This document shows positions 26,301 to 37,262 of a DNA stretch of 64,000 bases, piece after piece. The stretch comes from Acanthornis magna (Eukaryota > Chordata > Aves > Passeriformes > Acanthizidae): positions 8,184,001-8,248,000 of the forward strand of contig JAWUZG010000001.1 in the NCBI GenBank assembly GCA_036785705.1, given 5' to 3'. The position numbers were made by a program, and so were the translations under genes. Numbering within the stretch: the stretch's first letter is position 1; every line of letters begins with the position of its first letter. The notes beneath the pieces were generated by a model. That model was not told the origin of the DNA, made no database searches, and saw nothing but the letters and a program-made list of their open reading frames with translations.

Positions 26301-29300
26301 ACTTTTAGAAAAGGTATAAGCAACCACCAAGGTAACCTAACAAGATTAAAGTTAGGTGTATTGTTAGCTTGTTGGTTAGCTTTTTTTTTTTTCTTTTTTT
26401 AATGAAAGAATATTTAATTCAAGAAAAGCCTTATGGCATGTATTATTCAAGAGTGTGGAATAGATGATGGTGATGATGATATTAATAAGACAGAGCTCAC
26501 ATCTATTCTGAGTGGAAACCCAAGCTTATTTAATTCACAAGTATTTTGCCACTGGCTTGATTTCATTGTTGCTTGTGATTATATTAAAAATTCTTTCACC
26601 ACACCAAATTTACTGGTAAAATAAGCATACAAAAAACTCAACTGGAGCAAAAGATGTTATTTCTGAAATAATTAAAAGATGAGAAAGAAGACTTTGCCAA
26701 ATATGATAGAAATCCTGCCATTGGTTACTCCATTTTCACAGCAGTGTGGCACAGCTGTGCCAGGGCAACTGCCCCTGGCCCAAGCTCGTGGAAGGGATCT
26801 TGTCAAAGACAACACTCCAGGAATGAAAGGTTTGTTGGGTTTTTATGACCAAATATCTGTGCACCTGTCTACAGTACACTGCTGCAAATAGTTAAACTGG
26901 CACAGCTGAAAACACAGCTGATTGTGCCAAGACAGCGTGATAAATAGTCAAACCTGGCTCTGGCAGAGGGGAATGGGAGCTTTCAAAGCCAGCTTTGCCA
27001 TCAAAGACTGTATCTCATGTGTCCCCTAGAACAGGATACTGGGCTGAACAGGACAGCACTGCTACATTGACCCCTCATTGCCAAGGTTCTGAGACAATAG
27101 ATCTTTATAATGCAGTGCATTTGAAATGCGCTCCTTGTGTTTGCTAATGAAGAGTGAGAGCTGTAGCGCTTTTACCACAAAACAGTTTTCATGTAAACCA
27201 CAAACCCACATTTCATTTGCTAAGAGCTCTACTTCACATTCCCAGTCTCTAAAAGGAATAATAGGCAGTCTAAATGCCATTCTTCTTTTTGAAATTCAGC
27301 CTCTCCCATACGCTGTACTTTACATCCAGCAGTCATCACAGAGGGAGAGCAGCTCTGGGTTTTTCTTAGTGTGGAAGTCTCAGTGAGATGCTGACTCAGA
27401 ATCACCTTTCTTGGAGACATGCCTTCCTCACACATTAGTCCTTTGCTTAGACCACTAGAGCCATTTAAAGAATATTTGATTCGCCTCATGGCAGCATGAA
27501 TTTTGAGTAATATTCCCCTAGCACTTACACTGTGGTCCAAAATAGCATCCATACACAGTTATATCTTAAGATGATAATTTATTTTTAGAATACAGCCCAG
27601 AGCATTTTTTAATGCCCACATTTCATATCGCATTTGTCTTTGATTTGTGCTATGGAGAATCCCTAGTTAATGCAAAATGCATCCAACATTTTTTTTTTCA
27701 GCATTTTTGAACTGACATGCTATTTTTAGACAAGATTAGTTATTCCCTCATCTCGCTACTATATTTTGATCTGTTGCTAACAGGCCTCAAGCCAGCTTTA
27801 ATATGTCACGTCCTGGAAAAAGGAATAGAGAAACAGTACAAGGGAGATGTAGCTGTGTATTTATTTATATCTACACAACACACAGAGCGTAAAGAAGCTC
27901 AGCTGAAAATGCCCATAAGCTTCCAGGTGGAGTGGTAGCCAAAAAGCCATCCTCAATGCCTTCCTGTGAGGCTTTGGGAGGAATGCCGCAGCATTCTGAG
28001 GATCTGCCAGAACAAGCAGTCCCATTTTACCCCAACCCTGGTGAATTACTCCAACCACCTCATCTGTGAACACCCAAGCTTTTGTAACTGAGGTGGAAGC
28101 AAGGCCAGGGGCTCGGTTCAGTTTGTTCCCTCACCTTGATGGTGATGCCTAAAACAGGGCTTCCTAAAACAGAAGGCTAGACAAAGTTAGGAGAATAAAA
28201 TGCAGATTAATTTATTAAAGGCTTTTAGGTACCTTTAGGGCAGACAGAGCCTACTCGAGAGGCTACACCCAAAATGGACGATGAGTCAAGAGTTCTTCAC
28301 ACTTCTATCTATTAACACATCGGGCCTCAGTTCTCCAATTACACCTTCAGGTGATGATGTCAACCACCCTAAGCTGGCTCCCCCCATTTCAGTGTTGTTT
28401 ACATATTTTGGGGCTCTGGGGAAGCGAAATGTCCTTGGATTTTCCAACTGAGCAACTGTTTTGTCTAAAGCACTCAGAACAGAGGTTTTTAACACTTTGT
28501 ACAGAGCCTAGAGCTACACACCAAAACTGCAGATACATGAAAAACAGAAGCTAAAAATCCCTAAGGCATCATTGGGATCAGCTGGATAAAGTCCCTGATT
28601 TGTGGGCTGGGCAGCTGCTGGTACTGTCACAAGAGAGGGGGGCAATATATATCTCAGAGGGAGCCAGCTTTGAAAGAAGTTCTTCAATTTGACTGGCCAA
28701 TGGATTCACACCTTTTCCATGTGCATTACATGCTTTTCCACAGAGAAAGAGAACATATCCAGGCTGTATGAGCTGATGCAAAACCAGCTCATATATTATT
28801 ACAGACCATCTACAAGGTTTTATAGCAGATAGACTTAGGTTTAAAACCAAACTGCCATGGCAAATTTCTTTTGCACAGAGCAGACTTCAGCAGTCCCTAA
28901 CCCAGGAGCTTCCCCATTCCTTCCTCCTCACCACTGCAGCCCTTCAGCACAGCATTGCCACTGCTAAATTAGAGGCCATATGGACTGAGGCTTGCCAGGG
29001 CTGCTCTGCCTGCACTTTTCTTGACTCACCTGCAGCTCTAAGGCATCCATGGCTAATTTGTTCTACTTTTGCTTATCTTTGTGCATTACAACCATGGTTT
29101 TATACAAATGGCTGTAAAAAGCCTTTATTCAGTTTAGAATGAGATATTTACAACTCTAGCACGACAATGTAACATAAATATAATCCTGCTACAATGATGA
29201 GGACCTTGAGAAGTGGAGAGGCAGGATGCAGCATAGAAAAGTGCATGTCTGGAATGATAAGGTGGGCCCAGGCTGGCACTGAGGTGTCTAGAGATATAAA

Positions 29301-29301
29301 C
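26301..29301. other. Unique DNA, no gene seen
   Basis: A T-rich run lies at 26381-26400. A GATGATGATGATATTA-like stretch occurs near 26465-26490. Open frames at 27126-27552 and 28286-28850 overlap on opposite strands with no protein signature. No mobile element was recognised before the LTR that begins at 29302. Confidence 0.5.
29297..29301. repeat. Target-site duplication, left copy (taaac)
   Basis: The 5-bp direct repeat taaac directly adjoins the terminal TG of the LTR. The same 5 bp follows the LTR at 29638-29642. A 5-bp duplication is usual for class III (ERVL-like) insertions. Confidence 0.8.
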
Positions 29302-29637
29302 TGTCGCTGTTGAGATGGTCACGACACAAAAAAAATTCACCACTACGGCTTCTTGGTCAGAGAAAAGGAAGAAGTTACTCTTTATTTTCCAAAGCCTTTT
29401 TATACTATTTTCTAACTTTCATGTCACACATCCATTGGCTCTCAATTCACCACCCCACAACATCATTGGCTACCTACAGTTAGAACAATATCTTGGAAAA
29501 ACACCACCTGCATGAAGTCGGCTATCTCTGTTTATGAATTCTTGTTTGTTTTGAACCAGAAAGCAACTGTGAGAATTTGGAACAACAAACTGTTCTCACG
29601 GCAGAGTAGCTCTCACTACATACCTACAGTTCCCACA
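29302..29637 (-). mobile_element. Complete solo LTR, minus strand, probably ERVL-like (336 bp)
   Basis: The segment begins TG and ends CA on the plus strand, is bounded by taaac on both sides, and contains no internal retroviral region, so it is a solo LTR left by recombination between the two LTRs of a provirus. On the minus strand it starts tgtgggaactgtaggtatg and shows, in order, two CCAAT boxes (ATTGG on the plus strand at 29465-29469 and 29434-29438), a TATA box (TATAAAAA, 29404-29397), and an AATAAA polyadenylation signal (29386-29381). The polyadenylation signal lies only about 10 bp after the TATA box, so it would fall before the cap site, an arrangement seen in retroviruses with short R regions. 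Its promoter would fire toward lower coordinates. The class is inferred from the 5-bp duplication. No coding capacity. Confidence 0.9.
29397..29404 (-). promoter_or_regulatory. TATA box of the solo LTR
   Basis: TATAAAAA on the minus strand, preceded upstream by two CCAAT boxes inside the same LTR. It is the core promoter element expected of a U3 region. Whether it is active is unknown. Confidence 0.65.
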
Positions 29638-32082
29638 TAAACCACCCACCAGAAGACAAAGGAGTGCAGACCAGGAGCTGGACAAAGCTGGGTTTGATGG
29701 TAACAAAGAGAAGAAAACAGCAGCAGCTAACACAAAGTGGGCCATTGAGAGTAAGTACGGATGTAACACGGAGCTGCAAAACCATGAACAAAGGCAAAGG
29801 TACAAGTGTGTGTAAGAAAATGTGTGAAAATGGGCAAAGCAAGGAGGAAGAAACTAGCAAGACCAACACTGGATTCTTCCCAGCAAAGGATCTGGGGAAT
29901 GATGGCTCATGGTCTTACCCTTTCCAGCAGCACAAAGCTGCTGACTGTGAGCTCAGAGGAGAAATACAACGGTAAGCGTTCCTCAAGAAAAGCATAGAAA
30001 ACCAAGAACCAAGTGCTAATATATCAATTGTATCAGTATTATTGAGACCTCTTCTGTAGAAAAGCACTCTAATTGCATAATTAGTTTCTTTTTAAGGCCA
30101 GAAATGGATCTAGAGAAATAAAAATACTTGAATTAGACTGCTGAGATTTCCATCATACAAACAATAAAGTATTGGAATCACGTAGGAGTATTTTGCTTCC
30201 CCGTTGCCCATAAACAACACTTTAAACACCACCTGCCCCTCAGCTGCACTTATTTACAGTTTGGAAACAGCAACTGCTGTTTGGAAAGGGCAGTGAGCCT
30301 TCTGATAGAGTGGACCCGCAGTCAAAATAACTCAGAAAGAAAATCCAGCAATGCTCCAACCAAAACCACTTTTTTGTTACCAGTTATTAGCTCCTAATCT
30401 CATCCACCAGGTGCTCCACAACAGTTATGCTTCCCTAACAAAGGGTGGTACAGACACAGAACAAGCAGAGATCAAAACATCTTAAATCAACACTGTTACC
30501 AATGGAACCACAGCCAAAGGTGCTGCTCTGGCTTCAGAAAAATGGTGAGAAGACTTAGAGTCTCCAGATGCTCCAGCAAAAGGTTGAAGATAACATGAGT
30601 GCAATTTAATTTTGTTATTTGTGAAATAATATCTTTGTATCTCTTTTCTTTTTAAATGAGAGACTAGCCGTAATGTAAACCAAAATTTTCAGTTAGATTT
30701 TGCATATGTAAAACAACAACAAGAGAAAAAGATCAAACCTGGAGGCGCAAATATTGGAGACATCTAAAATCATCTTTCAAATCAACACGCATAGGTTAAG
30801 CAAATAAACAGCTAACAATGACTAATTTAAAATTTCTATCCAGATTTTTTCTGTATTAAAGACAGCTCTCAATTTGACAGTGTTACCTATGAAACATAAG
30901 GGGCTGTGGTCTGTAGGAAGGAGAGATCGCTGTGCCATGAAATAAATAATGTTGCACAGCTGAGATAAGGACATAATGTAAAGATGTAAAGATCATTAAT
31001 AGTTTTACATATGTGAAAGGGGGAAGAAGCTTAAATTGCTTTGATATTGAGTAACCTCTCTTTATAAGAGAAGCATTTTTCACAGGAAAACTTCAACAGA
31101 AAAAAAATGCACTTTTTAATAAACTTTATTTTTACATCTTTTTGCAAAATAAAGATTAATTAAATAATTTTCAAACATTTGGAGAAATTGGTTTTGAAAT
31201 TTTTCAACATAAAAATATATTTTGAAATTGTGTATTTTATATTTTTATTATTTTTCCATATTAAATATTCTTGATTTTTTTAGTATCTTCTCTTTAATAA
31301 ACATGCCAGAATCAGCTTTTTCAGGAGCAAAAACCAGAGCTTTATGAACTGCGTGAGCTTTCTGAACAGCTTGATTAAGCCTATTGTGACTGAGATGAGT
31401 AAATCATTATTTTACAAATTGCCGTTTATTAGCTCTGAATACCCATTAATTTTTCCCAATTAAAAATTAATAAATTTCTTTGTTAAGTTCATATAATTCC
31501 TTCCAGAGTGTAATTTTGATTTCAGGGCTTTACATTGGCTTCTTCATCTGTTGTTCAGGATCCTCCTTCACTAGTAGAAAATATTTCTTAGGCTTCTCTT
31601 AAACTATTCATTATGTTTTTGATTGCAAAGTATTCTTGACTCCAGCTCAACTAGGTAATTTAAAAATTCTCAGGTTAACCATGTGGAATGTTTCATTAAA
31701 CAAAATTCTTCAGTGTTGGTCAGTACTTAAAAGCTTGAGTGAATCTGGCCTTGGAGAATGTTTCTTGTCTCAGAGCAGCTCAAACAACACTTTTCTCTTA
31801 GTAAATTATGTCCTCGTCACTGATTACTCTACTTTTGGTCCTCTTTAAAGAGAAGAGTGTTATCATTTGATTTAGAACTGGGTCTCAGTACTTGGACCAC
31901 AAAACATGCTCATTTGAAGACATAATTAATATCTTTGTCAGGAGACAGGATATTTATTACCAGGTTTAAGGTGTTTCATTAGAGGTACAGCTTGTTCCGA
32001 GGAAAAATAAAATCAAATAGACACTGTAACACTGAGCACTGTAATGTCCTAATGTTTATATTCTTTGGCTCCTTGTCCTCAG
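29638..32082. other. Unique DNA including a very AT-rich block
   Basis: It begins with the right copy of the LTR target duplication (taaac, 29638-29642). An open frame of 103 codons at 29664-29975 is lysine- and glutamine-rich and has no recognisable domain. From about 31090 to 31560 the sequence is very AT-rich, with many TAAT cores, and has no repeat signature. The end of this stretch is a strong acceptor-like tract (32056-32082) discussed with the candidate exon. Confidence 0.5.
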
Positions 32083-32161
32083 GGAAATTCGAAGTGGTGC
32101 CAGCAATAAGAATCGTGCCAGCAAAGAGGGACCTAAGAATAACAGGACCCACGGGCGATAG
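32083..32161 (+). other. Candidate 3'-terminal coding exon (plus strand)
   Basis: A consensus-like 3' splice site precedes this segment: a branch-point-like cctaatg at 32049-32055, then a pyrimidine-rich tract ending ctccttgtcctcag at 32082, about 30 nt downstream. If an upstream exon ended after two bases of a codon, the segment would read 25 codons, including RSGASNKNRASKEGPKNN, and stop at TAG (32159-32161). The peptide is strongly basic and hydrophilic, as in the tails of some secreted proteins. I do not recognise the protein and no upstream exon was found. A second frame through the same bases is also open (64 codons, 31992-32186), so the reading frame is not certain. Confidence 0.2.
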
Positions 32162-35100
32162 GGTCCTATTAGGAGATATCTCCTAAATCCCATCTGACTC
32201 CAGAGCACCCTAAAGTCCCCACTTGGATAGTGAACTCAGCTCCAACCAGAGCTTCTCTCTATGTGGTACCAACAGACGCATGCCAGCAGTGACCCCTCAA
32301 CACAGTTTGGTGAAATACCTAAATCAAATATTGATAGACCTGAGTGAGCATACTCTGTCCCAGCTTTGATGCATGTCCAGGAAATTAAGAACTGTCAACT
32401 GCTGCAAATACTGCACTAGGCCATGTGGCACTCGGATCTGCACTGATAGAGCCATTCCTGCCATCTCTTACTTCTCCCAAATTGCCCAGGGTGGAAGCAA
32501 TTTCCATGCTTTGCCCTTCTGAACAGGGCAGTTGCTCTCTTCTCCCCCACCATAGCCACATGTTCCTCCTGCAGCCTTGGCCCTGGGAAAACATTCATGT
32601 TTCCGAAACCAGTAACCAAACTGGTTACTGAAACCAGTATGACCCCAGAAAAACAAAGATTGGCTTTTGGTTATGTGGTTTAATAACTGGAGAAGAACCA
32701 CTTACAAATCCACCCACACGCTGAGAGGAGCCACACCGCAAGCTCTGTCTCTTATGAGAAAAATAACTCAAGATTGCAAATGGTCTGAGGTGGGGAACAA
32801 ATTCTGCTCTACCTGTTGAAATTCTAATAGATCACATTCTTTAATTTGTGAGATTTAACAACTCTAATAGGACTTTCACACACAAGGAAAAGGAAGGTTT
32901 CTCCCAGGATCAAATCTATCACATCAGTGAATTCCATTCAGCATGGGCACATTACGAGGCTCAAGCATCACCTCCGCAGTATCCTTCTCTGCAGCTCCCA
33001 CGTGTCTTCAACCCCATCTTTACTTTTTAGGGTAATCTTTCCTTCAGGGTCTCAGACTAGACTAAATCTTAAATCTCTGCATATATAATCTAGCTATGCA
33101 TCTGCCCTAGACTTAATTTCTGTCCATTCTTCTAGAAGGAGTGGACATTAGTGGTTGGACTCAAAAGCAATTTTTTTCCTTACATGTATCTATTTATCTG
33201 CCTGAAACTGTAGCATGGAGATACCCTTATTCCTTTCCTTAGCTCTTGACCCATCCTATCCGCAGAAAATATTGTGGCACTTGGTAGCATCCTTGTCAGG
33301 TTACATGGCATGTAACCATTTCTACATTTTAAATTACCATTTTTGCACTCTTAAATCCTCCAAACACAAAGAGAAACAGAAACTTTAAAAATTCAAAATT
33401 GCTTTCAATCAAAATTTTAAAATTTGAGAAAATATAGTATAATAAAGGCTTTACAACCACATAGCTGATACATGGATTAAAATGTGACAGCTTTAAGTAA
33501 ACAGTTATTGATTTAACATCCCCAGATCATAGAAAAGTAATACAGGTCCTAACCTGAGACATTGTATTTAAATTCTGTACTGAGTCAGATGGCACTGAGG
33601 TCTGGAAGTAGCAGGTATTAGAATTATAAATATTTGCACATGACATGTAAGGTCTCAGTACAACACAGATAGGAATAAAGATTTTCTTTTTGTGCTGAAG
33701 AATAATAAACTTTAATCATTCTAAGAAAGTTTCTAAACAATTTCAATGATCACATGTGATCACTGTTACTGTAGTTTGTCTTTCAGCAGAAGGATAGCAT
33801 TACTTTTAAAAGTTTTAAGACACTATTCTGAGCCACAAGTAGCTATCTAAGAAATAACCTTTGAAGATCTACCTCTTTTAATCTGCTCAGCATAGTGAAC
33901 ACATTTTTAGTTCTATTGAAAACAGTTTCAGCAACTTTTAAGCCAGGCTCTGATAATGTTCATTTCCTATCACTACTGAAATATGGGTTTAATATGGCAC
34001 ACCTGCATTTAAGTATTTGCATCACTCCTCCAACTGCTATGGATGGTCACTAAAATTTAAGGTTCTCACTAAAACCACTCATTTTAAGGGTCCAGCTTAT
34101 AGGCTGTAAATCAGGCTCTTCCTCAAGTGTCTAATCAAATCAAGACCTAAAAGAGTAGCTGGATCTGCATTTCTTTAATTCCTTTATTATTCCTTCCTAA
34201 TATTATTATAGTAATTTGAAACAATTATGATATCAAATATTATTTTGCCATTCTGTAACTCCTTGTATAGAAACCCTGAAGTGAGCCAGAGGAAAAAAAG
34301 GTTACACTTGAAAATTACCTATTATTGTTGATCATTACTCATTATCATCATAAAAAATTTGGTCATATAGGTGATAAGATCATATGTGTCCATCTAAAAT
34401 CAGATCATTTTCAAATGTGATTTCTAGCTCCATGTAAAGATGAGGTTTGAGTCTTGAGGTTACCAAAGAACCTTGGCTTAAATTACACTTTTTTTCAATT
34501 TCTTGGAAAAATCAAGGTGAAAAATGTGAACATTTTCACTTAAGTGACATCCCAAAGATGATCACAGTATGTAATGGTGTTGATAGTACAATCCAGAACT
34601 TCCAATCCTCTTTTTGCCATCAGTTCTCATGAACTTTGACGGGTACTGCATTCATTTTTTCAATGTTACTTTTTCAGGATATATTTTCATACTCATCAAA
34701 ATATTTCTGAACTGGAATCATAGAAGTTGCTAACTTGTTTGTATGAATTTGCTTTTGTTTCTTATTTTAAAATAGATTTTCAGATCTTGAGACTACATCT
34801 TTCCTCAAAAATTGCAAACTTCAGTGTATGAATAAAGCCAATTTATTTCCTTTGCAACGGCCCTTTTAGCATACAAAATATAATTTATATTAACATTGAA
34901 TCACTCACCTTTCTTCACTACTTTTAAAAACCCTGAGAGCCTTATTGATAACCTCGTATTCTATCATTAGCATCAATTACTGTTCAATTGACCAGAGAAA
35001 ATAAAGATCTTCATATACCCTCATGCAGAAGATTAATAAAAGCCTCTCTCAACATATTATTCATAAGTGTAGTGTCCATTTCTATTAGGATTCCTGAAAT

Positions 35101-36736
35101 GTGATGCAATCACAGGAAAAGAATGGACCATCAACTGCAATAGTAACCTTTCCTGTATCATGATGCCCTCCACAAATTTGCCACCAAGGGCAAATACTCT
35201 CAACTGGGAGAGGTTCCTTTACAGCTGGAACAGGTCCACTGTGCCTTCATTTTTGAGCTGCTCACAAGCAATGGCATAAAAGTCACATTTTGCTGGTTTT
35301 AAGTAGCTCCTAGTTGTGTGGATGAACAGTTGTTATTTTTTCACCTCATCCTTTGTAGAGCACAGAACAAAATGCAAAGCTCTTGGGAATGATTTTTTCT
35401 ATAATTTCCCATTATCAGTAGGGAACATTAACAAATCTCTTGTCTGGGTTATTAAAAGAAAGTCGGGAGCTACATAACCATGGAAACACAACTTTCAGCC
35501 CCCTCAAGCACATGACTACTCCAAGCCATGACAGGCAAAGCCCTGGCAGCAGGAGCACATGATCCAGTTGATCTGCTGACAATCTAGGTATTAAATTTTC
35601 TTTGAACTTATATAAAGTGAAGTTTTTTATTATTAAATTTGGCTTTTTAAAGGAAAGTACAAACACATAAAACAATAAAGAAGTTCTTACATTAATTCAA
35701 ATGAGCTTTCTGCGTGTTTACCACTACCATTAATTTATGGGCTATGCTGGCACCTGGAGACCTGACCACAGACCGATGCTTTTTTGGGCATTTGAACAAG
35801 CACATAGTGAGACACAGTTCTGGTCTTAAGGCTCTTATATGTGTTACAAATAAAATAGTCAAAGTATGTGAACAGAAAAAAAATGTCCTCTTCCGACCAT
35901 GTCTTTAAACACACACTATAATCACATCATCAGAAAACCAAGTTGCCTTACTGAGTCACTGCCTAAGGACCGTAAGGATGCACAGAAAGTCTGTCCTGGT
36001 TCTAAAAGTTGAATCTCTGTTTCCCATGTACCACTGTTGCCTCAGCAACGAAGCCTTCCCGTTTTCCTCAAAGAGAAGTGTGTCTCCTGCTCTGCTGATC
36101 AGGTGCTTTTCACAAGAGCACATTTCACTACAAATTTGAAAACTGTCACTATCACACTCTTTTCACTCCTCCATGAGGGAGACTACAACCAAAGATCTTC
36201 ACAAGTGTCTTGGGAACAGCTGTTATCTTCCCAAGCCAGGTACTCAGCGTGGTGACAGAAGAGGTGTTGAAACACAGTGCTATTGCAACACTTCTACTGC
36301 AGTTAAACCTGCCATTTCACCATTTTGGCTCCTGCAAAGTTCAGCTTCCACTAGGAAGTTTCTGACAGACCACCCTGTGAAAGGCTGTTTCCAAAAAGGG
36401 GGCATCATCCATCCTAAAATTAGAAAGAGAATCTTGTTTCGGAACTTGAGCTTCAAAGTTTTCTGCTCCTCTTGAAGCAATTCCTAATGTACTCAACACA
36501 GCACATTAATCTTTGCATTCTAAGAGCTCCCTAGTCCTAACACATCAAATCTTGGGAGGGACTGCACCATACTGCTGGGAGCACTGAATGCCACATGCAT
36601 GCTGACTGCTCGGGAAGGCATGAGACACCCAGGGGCAAGCTCAGACCCAGCACAGCCATTCACCGGCGTGGTCAGAAACTCCACTCTTTTTTCCTTCTGA
36701 ACACACCTTCTGCATTTCTACCAAGCACAGATTTCA
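32162..36736. other. Unique DNA, no gene seen
   Basis: This holds a small perfect inverted repeat at 32610-32630, a 16-bp palindrome at 33747-33762, and AT-rich sequence across 33400-35100. Overlapping frames on both strands at 32385-32701 reflect a local drop in stop codons in a GC-richer patch. No transposable element was recognised. Confidence 0.5.
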
Positions 36737-37262
36737 TGAAAAGAAAAAGAAAAAGAAAAAGAAAAAGAAAAAGAAAAAGAAAAAGAAAAAGAAAAAGAAA
36801 AAGAAAAAGAAAAAGAAAAAGAAAAAGGAAAAGGAAAAGGAAAAGGAAAAGGAAAGGAAAAAGAAAAAGAAAAAGAAAAAGAAAAAGAAAAAGAAAAAGA
36901 AAAAGAAAAAGAAAAAGAAAAAGGAAAAGGAAAAGAAAAAGGAAAAAGGAAAAGGAAAAGGAAAAGGAAAAGGAAAAGAAAAAGAAAAAGAAAAAAAGAA
37001 AAAGAAAAAGAAAAAGAAAAAGAAAAAGAAAAAGAAAAAGAAAAAGAAAAAGAAAAAGGAAAAAGGAAAAAGGAAAAGGAAAAGAAAAAGAAAAAGAAAA
37101 AGAAAAAGAAAAAGAAAAAAAGAAAAAGAAAAAGAAAAAGAAAAAGAAAAAGAAAAAGAAAAAAAGAAAAAGAAAAAGAAAACGAAAAAGAAAAAGAAAA
37201 AGAAAAAGAAAAAGAAAAAGAAAAAGAAAAAGAAAAAGAAAAAAAGAAAAAGAAAAAGAAAA
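36737..37262. repeat. Long polypurine microsatellite, GAAAAA/GGAAAA units (about 525 bp)
   Basis: Nearly the whole stretch consists of A and G on the plus strand, built mainly from the hexamer GAAAAA with blocks of GGAAAA near 36826-36860, 36918-36976 and 37056-37084, and occasional 8-base units. A single pyrimidine, a C at 37183, interrupts it. The tract is open in several frames only because A/G-rich hexamers rarely make stops. The predicted Lys-Arg proteins on the plus strand and Phe-Leu-Ser proteins on the minus strand are artefacts. Mirror-symmetric polypurine runs can adopt triplex DNA and are prone to length change and assembly error. Confidence 0.98.

Noticed and set aside
29664..29975. 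103-codon frame immediately beside the solo LTR, considered as retroviral remnant
   Set aside because: The LTR is bounded by target duplications on both sides, so adjacent sequence is host flank. The frame also has no gag, pol or env features.
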